The notes: generated from the letters alone by a model not told the origin. A stretch of DNA of 7,218 nt from Bacillota bacterium (GCA_021837545.1 JAKBFR010000119.1:1-7218); one strand, 5' to 3'; counted from the first letter of the stretch, positions 1-6,326 are shown. Numbers and translations: made by a program.

Positions 1-1148
1 ATTTTGTTTGCGGAGAAGAAATTCTTGGAGATGAAAAAAGATGTTCAATTTCATATGATGTACTTTATCAAGATATACAAGTCGGCGGGAAAATTCTTGT
101 TGATGATGGTCTTTTAAAGTTCAAAGTTACTGGAGTTGAAGGTAAAACAATACATACTAAAGTTATCGTTGGTGGAGAAATTAAAAACCATAAAGGTGTT
201 AATGTTCCTAACGTAATTATAAAACTACCATCAATCACTGAAAAAGATATTGAAGATATTAAATTTGGTTGTAAAATGGGTGTTGACTTCATAGCTGCTT
301 CTTTCATAAGAAAAGCTAGCGATATCCTAGATGTAAAAAAAGTTTTAAAAGAAAATCATGGTGAACACATAAAAGTAATAGCTAAAATAGAAAATCAAGA
401 AGGCGTAGATAATATAGATTCTATCATTGAAGTAACCGATGCTGTAATGGTTGCCAGGGGAGATATGGGTGTTGAAATTCCAATCCAAAGAGTACCTATA
501 AATCAAAAAATGATAATCAGAAAATGTAATGAAGCAGGTAAGATTGTTATAACTGCAACTCAAATGCTTGATTCAATGATCAGAAATTCAATTCCAACTA
601 GAGCTGAAGCAAGTGATATTTGTAATGCAATTTTTGATGGTACTGATGCAATAATGTTAAGTGGTGAAAGTGCTTCTGGTCTGTTCCCTATAGAAGCTGC
701 AAAGATAATGTCTAAAATAGCTCAAGAAGCTGAAGAGTATTTAGATTATGATCATTTAACTGCAAGACTTAGAGAACCTTCTCTTACTGATTATGCAGCT
801 GCAATAAGTTATTCTGCTTGTAGAACTGCTAATATTTTACATGCAAAAGCTATCGTTGCTGCAACTAAGAGCGGCGCTACGGCAAAATTACTTTCAAGAT
901 ACAGGTCAAAAGCTCCAATCATAGCTATAACACCTTATGAACAAGTAAGAAGAACCTTGAGCTTAAACTTTGGAATATTCCCTATGACTTGCCAAATGTT
1001 TAACACAACAGATGAAATATTAACAGAAGCTAGGAATATTGTATTTAAGTTAAACTTTACACAACCTGGCGATGACATAATAGTTGCTGCTGGAATGCCA
1101 ACAACACAAACTGGTGGAACTAATATGTTAAAGATAGAAAAGATTTAA
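1..1148 (+). CDS. pyk: pyruvate kinase, 5'-truncated by the window edge
   Basis: Pyruvate kinase transfers phosphate from phosphoenolpyruvate to ADP, the last ATP-forming step of glycolysis in the cytosol. The reading frame is open from base 3 and gives 381 residues. By comparison with the usual length of about 473, roughly 90 N-terminal residues lie outside the window. What remains starts in the B domain (VGGKILVDDGLLKF) and continues through the A barrel. The active-site signature IKVIAKIENQEGV is present, with the catalytic Lys codon at 384-386. It is followed by MVARGDMGVEIP, ITATQMLDSM and the conserved TRAEASD...FDGTDAIMLSGE block. The protein ends at TNMLKIEKI, so it lacks the extra C-terminal PEP-utiliser-like domain of Bacillus enzymes and is the short type. 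In clostridia pyk often follows pfkA; whether that holds here cannot be seen. The gene ends just before a strong terminator hairpin. Confidence 0.97.
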   Translation, partial: FVCGEEILGDEKRCSISYDVLYQDIQVGGKILVDDGLLKFKVTGVEGKTIHTKVIVGGEIKNHKGVNVPNVIIKLPSITEKDIEDIKFGCKMGVDFIAASFIRKASDILDVKKVLKENHGEHIKVIAKIENQEGVDNIDSIIEVTDAVMVARGDMGVEIPIQRVPINQKMIIRKCNEAGKIVITATQMLDSMIRNSIPTRAEASDICNAIFDGTDAIMLSGESASGLFPIEAAKIMSKIAQEAEEYLDYDHLTARLREPSLTDYAAAISYSACRTANILHAKAIVAATKSGATAKLLSRYRSKAPIIAITPYEQVRRTLSLNFGIFPMTCQMFNTTDEILTEARNIVFKLNFTQPGDDIIVAAGMPTTQTGGTNMLKIEKI

Positions 1149-1149
1149 T

Positions 1150-1288
1150 TCAATTAATAATTAACAGTTATAGTACTATTTCCTTTGGAAATTGAATCAT
1201 TAAAATAAGACTCTGCGAATCAAAAATTTGATTCGTGGAGTCTTATTTATTTTAAAGCATAGAACTTTGTTCCTTAATTGTTAATTGA
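1150..1288. repeat. imperfect inverted repeat nested around the terminator
   Basis: The arms at 1150-1164 (TCAATTAATAATTAA) and 1274-1288 match in inverted orientation at 14 of 15 positions. They enclose the 22-bp terminator hairpin almost symmetrically. In such AT-rich DNA this could be chance, or a decayed palindromic element that supplied the terminator. Confidence 0.4.
1203..1248. terminator. bidirectional intrinsic terminator between convergent genes
   Basis: The arms 1203-1224 and 1227-1248 pair over 22 bp with only two G-T wobbles in the middle, closing on a very tight AA loop. The base of the stem is A/T-rich on both sides, so either transcript would end in a U-rich stretch. It sits between the convergent pyruvate kinase and S1 genes and can serve both. 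The assignment is from structure and position only. Confidence 0.85.
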
Positions 1289-1295
1289 TTTATTT

Positions 1296-2450
1296 TTACT
1301 CAAATTTAAATCCTTTAAGTAAATCTCCTAAAGATGTTCCTTCACTATCTTCATTATCAATGTAATTAATATATTCTTTGTTAGTTTCTGCAGCTTCTTT
1401 TATACTCAAAGCTATTTTCTTATTTTCTCTATTAATATCTAATACTTTTACTTTTACTTTTTGATTAACTTCTAATATATCTGAAGGTTTTGCAATACGC
1501 TCATCTGTAATTTCTGAAATATGTACCAATCCATCTACACCTTCAAATAATTCAATGAATGCTCCAAACGTCGTAAGACGTACAACTTTACCTTCTACCA
1601 GATCTCCTACTTTAATATCTTCACTATGAACTGTCCATGGTTCCTTTGTTACATCTTTTAATATTAAAGATAATCTCTCTTTTTCTCTATCTACAGTTCC
1701 TATAAATACTTCAACTTTATCACCTTCTTTAACTACATCTTCTGGCCTATTTACTCTTTCCCATGATAAATCTGAAATGTGAATTAAACCTTCTACTCCA
1801 CCAATATCTACAAATGCGCCAAATTTAACTAATTTTTTAACAATACCATTTCTTTTTTCACCTTCTATTAAAGCATCCCATATAACCTTTTTGTTTTTGT
1901 TGTATTCTTCTTCTTCAATAACTCTTCTTGATCCTACAACTTTTTTATTTCTAAAATCCAATTCTGTAATTCTGATTTCTAATTCTTTTCCTACTATAGT
2001 ACTAAGTTCAATTCTTTCTTTGCTTACAAGTGAACCTGGAATAAAGACTCTTACATTTCCATAATAAGCAATTACTCCACCTTTAGTTTCTTCCTTAACT
2101 TTAACAGTAATATTTTTTTGTTCTTTAAAAGATTCCTTTATTTCTTCTTTTTCTTTGATTTCTAATACTCTTACTAATGAAAGTTCAACGTATCCTTCTC
2201 CATCGTTTGGAGATATCACATATACGTCAATTTCGTCATCTTTACTAACTACTTCTCTAGGATCTTTTCCATCTGATGATAGTTCTTCTTTAGATATTAG
2301 TCCATCAAAAGCATAATTTATATTAACTGAAACTTCTTTATCGTTTACATCTATTACTTTACCCTTTAAAATATCCCCCCTACTCAATCTCTTTACATCA
2401 TAATCATTTAAAAGTTCACCCATACTACTCATTGTTTCTCCATTAGACAT
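1296..2450 (-). CDS. rpsA: ribosomal protein S1-like protein with four S1 RNA-binding domains
   Basis: This 384-residue protein is built of four S1 (OB-fold) RNA-binding repeats at about residues 24-93, 110-176, 195-264 and 281-351. Repeats 3 and 4 are the most canonical, with KFGAFVDIGGVEGLIHIS and TFGAFIELFEGVDGLVHIS. Length and layout match the short Firmicute S1 homologues (YpfD type), not the six-domain E. coli S1. The likely role is binding mRNA or the ribosome in the cytosol. The start is fixed by AAGGAGT at 2459-2465, 8 nt before the ATG; the Met codons at residues 7 and 10 lack such a site. The acidic tail (DNEDSEGTSLGDLL) follows the last domain. The gene stands alone. Many clostridia also carry an IspH-S1 fusion, so this could be a second, specialised S1 protein, and rpsA should be read as 'S1-like'. 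Confidence 0.9.
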   Translation of the reverse strand: MSNGETMSSMGELLNDYDVKRLSRGDILKGKVIDVNDKEVSVNINYAFDGLISKEELSSDGKDPREVVSKDDEIDVYVISPNDGEGYVELSLVRVLEIKEKEEIKESFKEQKNITVKVKEETKGGVIAYYGNVRVFIPGSLVSKERIELSTIVGKELEIRITELDFRNKKVVGSRRVIEEEEYNKNKKVIWDALIEGEKRNGIVKKLVKFGAFVDIGGVEGLIHISDLSWERVNRPEDVVKEGDKVEVFIGTVDREKERLSLILKDVTKEPWTVHSEDIKVGDLVEGKVVRLTTFGAFIELFEGVDGLVHISEITDERIAKPSDILEVNQKVKVKVLDINRENKKIALSIKEAAETNKEYINYIDNEDSEGTSLGDLLKGFKFE

Positions 2451-2509
2451 TAATCATCACTCCTTAAATTATAATTTACTCTACTTACAATATTAATCTA
2501 AGAAAAACG

Positions 2510-2540
2510 ATTATACAAGTGTATGTTAATGTACTACTAA
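2510..2540 (-). promoter_or_regulatory. candidate promoter of the S1-like gene
   Basis: On the - strand a perfect TATAAT (2510-2515) lies about 45 bases before the ribosome binding site. The best -35 (TTAGTA, 2535-2540) is poor and 19 nt away, so the promoter may be weak or activator-dependent, or the match may be chance in AT-rich DNA. Confidence 0.35.
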
Positions 2541-2545
2541 CATAC
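2521..2545. promoter_or_regulatory. operator-like inverted repeat overlapping the S1 promoter candidate
   Basis: The arms GTATGTTA (2521-2528) and TAACATAC (2538-2545) are perfect 8-bp inverted repeats with a 9-nt spacer. They lie between and around the -10 and -35 candidates of the S1-like gene, where a repressor dimer could bind. No regulator is identified in the window. Confidence 0.4.
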
Positions 2546-2645
2546 TTATGATATAATTAATTGAAAACCTTTATATAATAAATAACAAAATATATATTTG
2601 TTGTAAATAATTATTCTTAACTCAAGACTCAAATGGCAAATATCA

Positions 2646-2672
2646 TTTAAGTAGTATCCAATACCACTTAAA
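2646..2672. repeat. 12-bp palindrome in the intergenic region
   Basis: The arms 2646-2657 and 2661-2672 pair at 11 of 12 positions (one A-C mismatch) around a CCA loop. There is no clear T-tract on either side, so it does not look like a terminator. It could be an operator for either divergent gene or a hairpin in a 5' leader. Confidence 0.45.
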
Positions 2673-2770
2673 ACATTAGATATTACTACTATACGTGAGA
2701 TATATGACCCTATACTGATGATAATTAATTCTAACAATCTTTTTTAGTCTTTTTTCGTTACTTTTCCATA

Positions 2771-2799
2771 TTGTGTATAAGTAATCTTTTTTATATAAT
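2771..2799 (+). promoter_or_regulatory. sigma-A-type promoter of the Ser-rich/pspA operon
   Basis: TTGTGT (2771-2776) and a perfect TATAAT (2794-2799) are separated by the ideal 17 nt. Transcription would start near 2806, giving a leader of only some 15-25 bases before the first gene. A pyrimidine-rich stretch, including two close copies of TCTTTTTT, lies just upstream. Confidence 0.65.
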
Positions 2800-2814
2800 A
2801 AATACATAGTCTTT

Positions 2815-2831
2815 AAGGGGTGATCACTATT
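2815..2831 (+). promoter_or_regulatory. ribosome binding site overlapping a GTG and 8 nt before an ATT
   Basis: AAGGGGTGATC (2815-2825) is an extended match to the anti-Shine-Dalgarno sequence. The only standard start codon in frame before the signal peptide is the GTG at 2820-2822, which lies inside this site. ATT at 2829-2831 has the normal spacing, 8 nt after GGGG, and would be a rare start codon. The true start is therefore unsettled. Confidence 0.55.
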
Positions 2832-3491
2832 AATAAGATTAAGAAAAAATATGCTTTAATTCTGCTTTTAACATTTATCTTTGCATTTTCAAGTTTCCCT
2901 TTAGATGCATTGTCCTTGACAGGTATAAGTCCATCTGATAGCACAACAGCTTTTGCTAAAAGCAGTGGTAGGTCAAGTTTCAGCAGTAAATCTAGTACAA
3001 GTAGTTCAAAATCAAAAAGCGGATTTAGTTCAGGCTCTGTTAGCAATTCATCGAGTAAATCTTCTACTAGTACTAGCAAAGATTCAACTAGTTCAAAAAG
3101 TGCTGAAGGATTTAAAACAGGTGATTTTTCAAGTGGTAGTAGTGGTTCAAAAGCTAGTTCTGATTCAAGTACTTCTTCCAATAGTAATGGTGCTGCAAAG
3201 GGATTTAGTAGTGGCTCATATTCTACAACTGATAAAAATAAAACTAATGATTCTTCGAGCTCTTCTAATGCAACTGATAATAAAAATAGTACCACTCAGA
3301 CCTATAACAATAATTCTGGCAGAAGCTCATTCTTTCCATTCTTCGGAGGGTTTGGTGGCTTCGGTGGATTTTACAGACCATTTTATTTTGGTTCAGCTTC
3401 GAGTTCAATCGTTAATGCTTTAGTTTTATCCGGAGTATTTCTATTAGCCATTGTATTAATAAAAAAATATTTAAATAATAAAAGAAAATAA
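2820..3491 (+). CDS. Ser-rich secreted, C-terminally membrane-anchored protein of unknown function
   Basis: I do not recognise this 223-residue protein. It begins with a basic NKIKKKY stretch and a hydrophobic run (about residues 11-24), a signal peptide or N-terminal anchor; a possible AFA cleavage motif is at 44-46. The middle (47-165) is low-complexity Ser/Lys/Asn/Thr sequence and is probably disordered outside the membrane. It contains three spaced motifs: GFSSGSVS (68-75), GFKTGDFS (97-104) and GFSSGSYS (128-135). GRSSF occurs at both ends of this region (50-54 and 167-171). A Phe/Gly patch (FFPFFGGFGGFGGF) leads into a transmembrane helix (about 196-214) and a basic tail, KKYLNNKRK. Only 24 nt separate it from pspA, so the two are likely co-transcribed and it may sense or act at the envelope. 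The listed start is a GTG that overlaps the ribosome binding site; an ATT start at 2829 is possible and would shorten the protein by three residues. Confidence 0.8.
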   Translation: MITINKIKKKYALILLLTFIFAFSSFPLDALSLTGISPSDSTTAFAKSSGRSSFSSKSSTSSSKSKSGFSSGSVSNSSSKSSTSTSKDSTSSKSAEGFKTGDFSSGSSGSKASSDSSTSSNSNGAAKGFSSGSYSTTDKNKTNDSSSSSNATDNKNSTTQTYNNNSGRSSFFPFFGGFGGFGGFYRPFYFGSASSSIVNALVLSGVFLLAIVLIKKYLNNKRK

Positions 3492-3515
3492 CAAAAAATT
3501 TTTGGAGGTATTTAT

Positions 3516-4166
3516 ATGGGAATTTTTACAAGAATGTCAAATATGATTAAAGGAAAGGTAAATACTACATTAGATGAAATGGAAAATCCAGTTGAGTTAT
3601 TAGATCAAAAAATAAGAGATATGGATGAACAATTCAATAAAGCTAAATTAAGTTCAGCTCAAATTTTAGGCAATGTTCATGAAATTGAAAAGAAGTTAAC
3701 TCTTTCTAAAAAGGAATCTGAAGATTATGATCAAAAAGTAAAATTAGCTTTAAGTAAAGGAAACGAAGAACTAGCTAAGAGAGCTTTGGCTAAAAAAGTT
3801 GAAGTAGATAAAAAAATTGTTTCTTTACAAGCAAGCTATGATAATTCAAAAGTTCAAGCTGATACATTAAAATCAAATCTTCGTGCTTTAGAAGAAGAAA
3901 TAACAAAAACTAGAAGTTATAGAGATGAGGCTGCTGCTAGATTTGCAAATGCTGAAGCATCTCAAAAAGTTAATGAAGTACTTGCTAATGTTCAAACTAA
4001 GAGTAATTCAATACAAATTGATAGTATAGAGAGAAAAATTCAAAGAAAAGAATCTCTTGCTCAAGGCTTGGGAGAATTAAGAGATTTAGATAATTTCGAT
4101 AGTGAATTTGCAAAACTAGATGAAGTTGACTTAGACCTTGAATTAGCAAAATATAAGAATAACTAG
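3516..4166 (+). CDS. pspA: PspA/IM30/LiaH-family membrane-stress protein
   Basis: Members of this family are cytosolic coiled-coil proteins that bind damaged or stressed membranes and assemble into ESCRT-III-like rods and rings. The 216-residue length fits PspA and LiaH (about 220). The N-terminal amphipathic helix (about 1-22, MGIFTRMSNMIKGKVNTTLD) leads into the conserved ENPVELLDQKIRDMDEQ segment. Long charged helices follow to about residue 160, including the family-typical NEELAKRAL and YRDEAAARFANAEAS. A shorter C-terminal helical part ends in an acidic stretch. GGAGG at 3504-3508, 7 nt before the ATG, fixes the start. It is the middle gene of a three-gene operon, after the Ser-rich membrane protein and ahead of the Cys-rich protein. 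No pspF, pspBC or liaRS is in the window, so regulation is not evident. The exact subfamily (PspA or LiaH) is not resolved. Confidence 0.93.
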   Translation: MGIFTRMSNMIKGKVNTTLDEMENPVELLDQKIRDMDEQFNKAKLSSAQILGNVHEIEKKLTLSKKESEDYDQKVKLALSKGNEELAKRALAKKVEVDKKIVSLQASYDNSKVQADTLKSNLRALEEEITKTRSYRDEAAARFANAEASQKVNEVLANVQTKSNSIQIDSIERKIQRKESLAQGLGELRDLDNFDSEFAKLDEVDLDLELAKYKNN

Positions 4167-4175
4167 GTGCTCAAT

Positions 4176-4835
4176 ATGGATAATGATAAAGATATTGATT
4201 TTATCAATGAAGAAAGAAGATATTGGGGGAAAATTTATACTGATGTAGCTTATGCTATAAGTGAGATATCTCCCTTTGTTTCTGAAAGAGATTTAAATAT
4301 ACGAAAATATTTTACTAAAGCATCGATACTTCAAGAATATACTAAGCTTTTAGACTCTGCTGAAGCTGATTGCAAAAAGAAATCTTTATTTTCAATGTTT
4401 AAATCTAATCCAAGTATTACCTTACTTAGAGATTTTAAATGTAAAAATAGAGAAACTTTTACGCAATTAGAAAAATGTTCTCATTGCGAATGTTTAAACT
4501 GTGCTTTTGATTGTAATTTTAAAAAATGTTCAAGCTGTAGAAGTGAATCTATGATTTGCTTTTGTGATAAAGAAAGGGTTAATGTACGAAAATTCAACAA
4601 TTTCACATTAGATCTTACTAACAATGACAATGGAAGATCTTCAAAATATAAAGTCTTAGCTGTTGTTGAAGATTGTACATTAAATAATCTATATATTTTA
4701 CTAGAAAATATAACTAATTCAGGTGATAAATTAGTACTCTATTATTATCCAGGAATTAAAGAAGACTCCTATGGTGAAATAACAGATGCTGCTGAATTTG
4801 ATTTCGTAATTGAAACTTATCAAAGCGCAGAATAA
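4176..4835 (+). CDS. Cys-rich, probably metal-binding cytosolic protein of unknown function
   Basis: I do not recognise this 219-residue protein. It has no signal peptide or membrane helix. Residues 1-65 look helical. A Cys cluster at 101-130 has nine cysteines spaced CxxCxCxxCx3Cx4CxxCx6CxC (C101, 104, 106, 109, 113, 118, 121, 128, 130), with C66, C89 and C167 outside it. This looks like a structural zinc or iron-sulfur site. Residues 155-215 alternate hydrophobic and polar residues (KYKVLAVVEDC, NLYILLENI, KLVLYYYPG) like a small beta domain. The ATG at 4176 is preferred because AGGTG (4165-4169) lies 6 nt before it. A GTG at 4167, directly after the pspA stop, would add three residues but has no site of its own. 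With only 9 nt after pspA, it is almost certainly co-translated with it, suggesting a PspA partner or regulator; that is inference. Confidence 0.82.
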   Translation: MDNDKDIDFINEERRYWGKIYTDVAYAISEISPFVSERDLNIRKYFTKASILQEYTKLLDSAEADCKKKSLFSMFKSNPSITLLRDFKCKNRETFTQLEKCSHCECLNCAFDCNFKKCSSCRSESMICFCDKERVNVRKFNNFTLDLTNNDNGRSSKYKVLAVVEDCTLNNLYILLENITNSGDKLVLYYYPGIKEDSYGEITDAAEFDFVIETYQSAE

Positions 4836-4846
4836 CTAATTCTCTA

Positions 4847-4872
4847 AATGAGTTGGCTTAATGAGTTGGCTT
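4847..4872 (+). repeat. perfect 13-bp tandem duplication
   Basis: AATGAGTTGGCTT occurs twice head to tail (4847-4859 and 4860-4872), starting 11 nt after the stop codon of the Cys-rich protein gene. The second copy runs into the first bases of the long hairpin. It may be a replication slippage product. Confidence 0.9.
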
Positions 4873-4972
4873 GATTGCGATGTTGAGACTAAAATAATAG
4901 CATAAATTTAAGATATAGCTGAACTTTGTAACAGCACTATCTTAAATTTATGCACCTCAATATCGCAATCAA
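4871..4972. repeat. 102-nt two-part long hairpin after the psp-like operon
   Basis: The outer arms 4871-4887 and 4956-4972 pair over 17 bp (one G-T). The inner arms 4900-4915 and 4938-4953 pair over 16 bp without mismatch. After a 2x2 internal loop, 4918-4921 pairs with 4932-4935 around a 10-nt loop. The left strand has a 12-nt A-rich bulge (4888-4899) against two bases on the right. No U-tract follows on the + strand, so it is not a canonical terminator as it stands. It could still end the operon transcript, protect its 3' end, or be a REP/MITE-like repeat. It stops 6 nt before the GAAC at the mobile element junction. Confidence 0.85.
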
Positions 4973-4978
4973 TTACTA

Positions 4979-5016
4979 GAACGAAGTCGCTAAAAGCCGA
5001 CCGTCCCGTATGGGGA
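4979..5016 (-). other. putative ori end of the IS91-family element with adjacent GAAC target
   Basis: IS91-type elements have their replication-origin end downstream of the transposase, carrying small hairpins and abutting a GAAC/CAAG (GTTC/CTTG) tetranucleotide. Here GAAC is at 4979-4982. Inside it lie a hairpin at 4986-5001 (GTCGC paired with GCCGAC, one bulged base, TAAAA loop) and a second at 5004-5016 (TCCC/GGGA). The patch is GC-richer than its surroundings. The boundary at 4983 is inferred; no copy is available to compare. Confidence 0.5.
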
Positions 5017-5167
5017 TTCAAAACTCACGATTTACCCCTAAAATCTATATTTTTATTCATTTATTAACATTTTAAAGCTTTATTTCTTGAAAGTATATAG
5101 TTTTCTTTATTTTAGTACATAAGATCCCCCTCCCCATGATTAAGTACTTATTCACTTTTATCTTTAT

Positions 5168-6322
5168 TTAGGGTGGCGACGTACTCCGAGGCATTATTTT
5201 ACCTATCTTTATTAAATTTCCCTTCTCACAATTTTTACACTTTCCTATTTTTATTCCTGTTAATTTGAAAAATAGCTCCGCTGACGATAGATTCTCAAGT
5301 TCTTTAGGTTTAACCCTAAAGATTTCTAAACAGCGTTTAAACTTTAGTTTTTTATTTCTGTTTCCTAAAATTCCATAATGCCTTATTTTCACAAATCTAT
5401 CTGGCAGAACATGCATAGTAAACCTTCGGATAAATTCTATTGGCTTTAAAGACATCACTTTTTCTTTATTTTTATCTTTATAATCTCTCCACTTAAATAC
5501 TACTTTTTCATTATCAACTTTTATAATTCTGTTATCTGATATAGCAACTCTATGAGTATATCTACCTAAATATTGAAGTACATACTCGGCATTGCTGAAA
5601 GGTGCTTTGCTATAAACAATCCATTCTTTTTTATATAAATTATCCTTAAATGAATTAAATATATTTCTTGATGATAACTCACTAATGTTTTTAGGAAATT
5701 TAAGTTTGTTATCTTTGTAAAGTTCATTTAAGTAATATAGAAATTTTCCTCTAAATTTTCTTGATAAAACTTTTACTGGAATAAGAAATTTCTTTTTTGA
5801 TTTTATCCATTTAGTGTTATCAAAACTTAATCCACCACCAGGTACTATACAATGAATATGTGGATGAAACATTAAATTTTGTCCCCAAGTATGCAATATT
5901 GTTGTAAAACCAATACTCGCATTTAAGTATTTTTTATCCTTTGCTAATTCTAACAAAGTCTCGGAAACAGAAGTAAAAAGAATAGAGTACATTTCTTTTT
6001 GGTTAAACAATGTTAAAGAATTTAATTGTTCTGGTATAGTAAAAACAATATGAAAGTAATGAGTTGGTAGTAACGTTTTGCTTCTTTCATAAATCCACAT
6101 TTCCTTGGCATAAGCCTGACATTTAGGGCAATGTCTGTTTCTACATGAGTTATATGAAATCTTAGTTTCGCCACACTCATCACACTCATATACATGGCCG
6201 CCAAGCGCAGCAGTTCTACAATCTCTAATAGAATATAGTGCTTTTAGAATATTAGATGGTAACGTTCTTGATTTAGTATAAGCTTCTCCATGCAATTTCA
6301 TAATATCTTGAAGTGAATTCAT
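5168..6322 (-). CDS. IS91-family HUH/Y2 rolling-circle transposase
   Basis: This 384-residue enzyme nicks single DNA strands and moves the element by a rolling-circle-like mechanism. An N-terminal zinc-binding domain shows C47-x2-C50, C60 and HCPKC (64-68). The metal-binding HUH motif is HPHIH (153-157) within GQNLMFHPHIHCIVPGGG. The two catalytic tyrosines of the Y2 motif fit Y251 and Y255 in YLGRYTHRVAI. The family-typical PDRFVKIRHYGILGNRNK (308-325) follows. A C-terminal CKNC (362-365) may bind metal. Length and motifs are complete, so it appears intact. The ATG follows the stop of the integrase gene by 4 nt. The only ribosome binding signal is a weak AGG that overlaps that stop, which suggests expression by translational coupling. 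Confidence 0.95.
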   Translation of the reverse strand: MNSLQDIMKLHGEAYTKSRTLPSNILKALYSIRDCRTAALGGHVYECDECGETKISYNSCRNRHCPKCQAYAKEMWIYERSKTLLPTHYFHIVFTIPEQLNSLTLFNQKEMYSILFTSVSETLLELAKDKKYLNASIGFTTILHTWGQNLMFHPHIHCIVPGGGLSFDNTKWIKSKKKFLIPVKVLSRKFRGKFLYYLNELYKDNKLKFPKNISELSSRNIFNSFKDNLYKKEWIVYSKAPFSNAEYVLQYLGRYTHRVAISDNRIIKVDNEKVVFKWRDYKDKNKEKVMSLKPIEFIRRFTMHVLPDRFVKIRHYGILGNRNKKLKFKRCLEIFRVKPKELENLSSAELFFKLTGIKIGKCKNCEKGNLIKIGKIMPRSTSPP

Positions 6323-6326
6323 AAAC

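Larger units (their letters stand above)
2451..2819. other. intergenic region between divergent genes
   Basis: These 369 bases separate the S1-like gene (-) from the Ser-rich/PspA operon (+). They hold the ribosome binding site and a promoter candidate of the S1 gene, a 25-base inverted repeat near that promoter, a 12-bp palindrome at 2646-2672, a T-rich stretch at 2741-2768 and a good sigma-A promoter for the operon. No convincing gene lies here. The only open frame (63 codons on the - strand) would start with TTG and has no ribosome binding site. Confidence 0.8.

Noticed and set aside
68..563. Two - strand open frames (68-307 and 345-563) opposite pyruvate kinase
   Set aside because: They lie entirely antisense to a strongly conserved enzyme and have no recognisable features.
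2546..2737. 63-codon - strand frame in the intergenic region
   Set aside because: It starts with TTG, lacks a ribosome binding site, has AT-driven Ile/Leu/Tyr composition and contains the 2646-2672 palindrome.
2813..3295. 160-codon open frame on the - strand, antisense to the Ser-rich gene
   Set aside because: It is Leu/Glu-rich only because it mirrors repeated Ser codons, and it has no recognisable domain. The + strand product has a signal peptide, a membrane helix and operon context.
2953..3423. 156-codon + frame overlapping the Ser-rich gene
   Set aside because: It is a Val/Leu/Gln-rich shadow created by the skewed Ser codons of the real frame, and it has no domain or operon logic.
4871..4972. 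Long hairpin as the intrinsic terminator of the psp-like operon
   Set aside because: No T-tract follows the stem and the structure is too long and asymmetric, so it is listed as a repeat of unknown role instead.
4847..4972. CRISPR array
   Set aside because: There are only two adjacent copies of a 13-mer with no spacers, and no cas genes.
6022..6204. 60-codon - strand frame within the transposase
   Set aside because: It is an alternative frame over the zinc-binding and HUH upstream region, with no start signal of its own.
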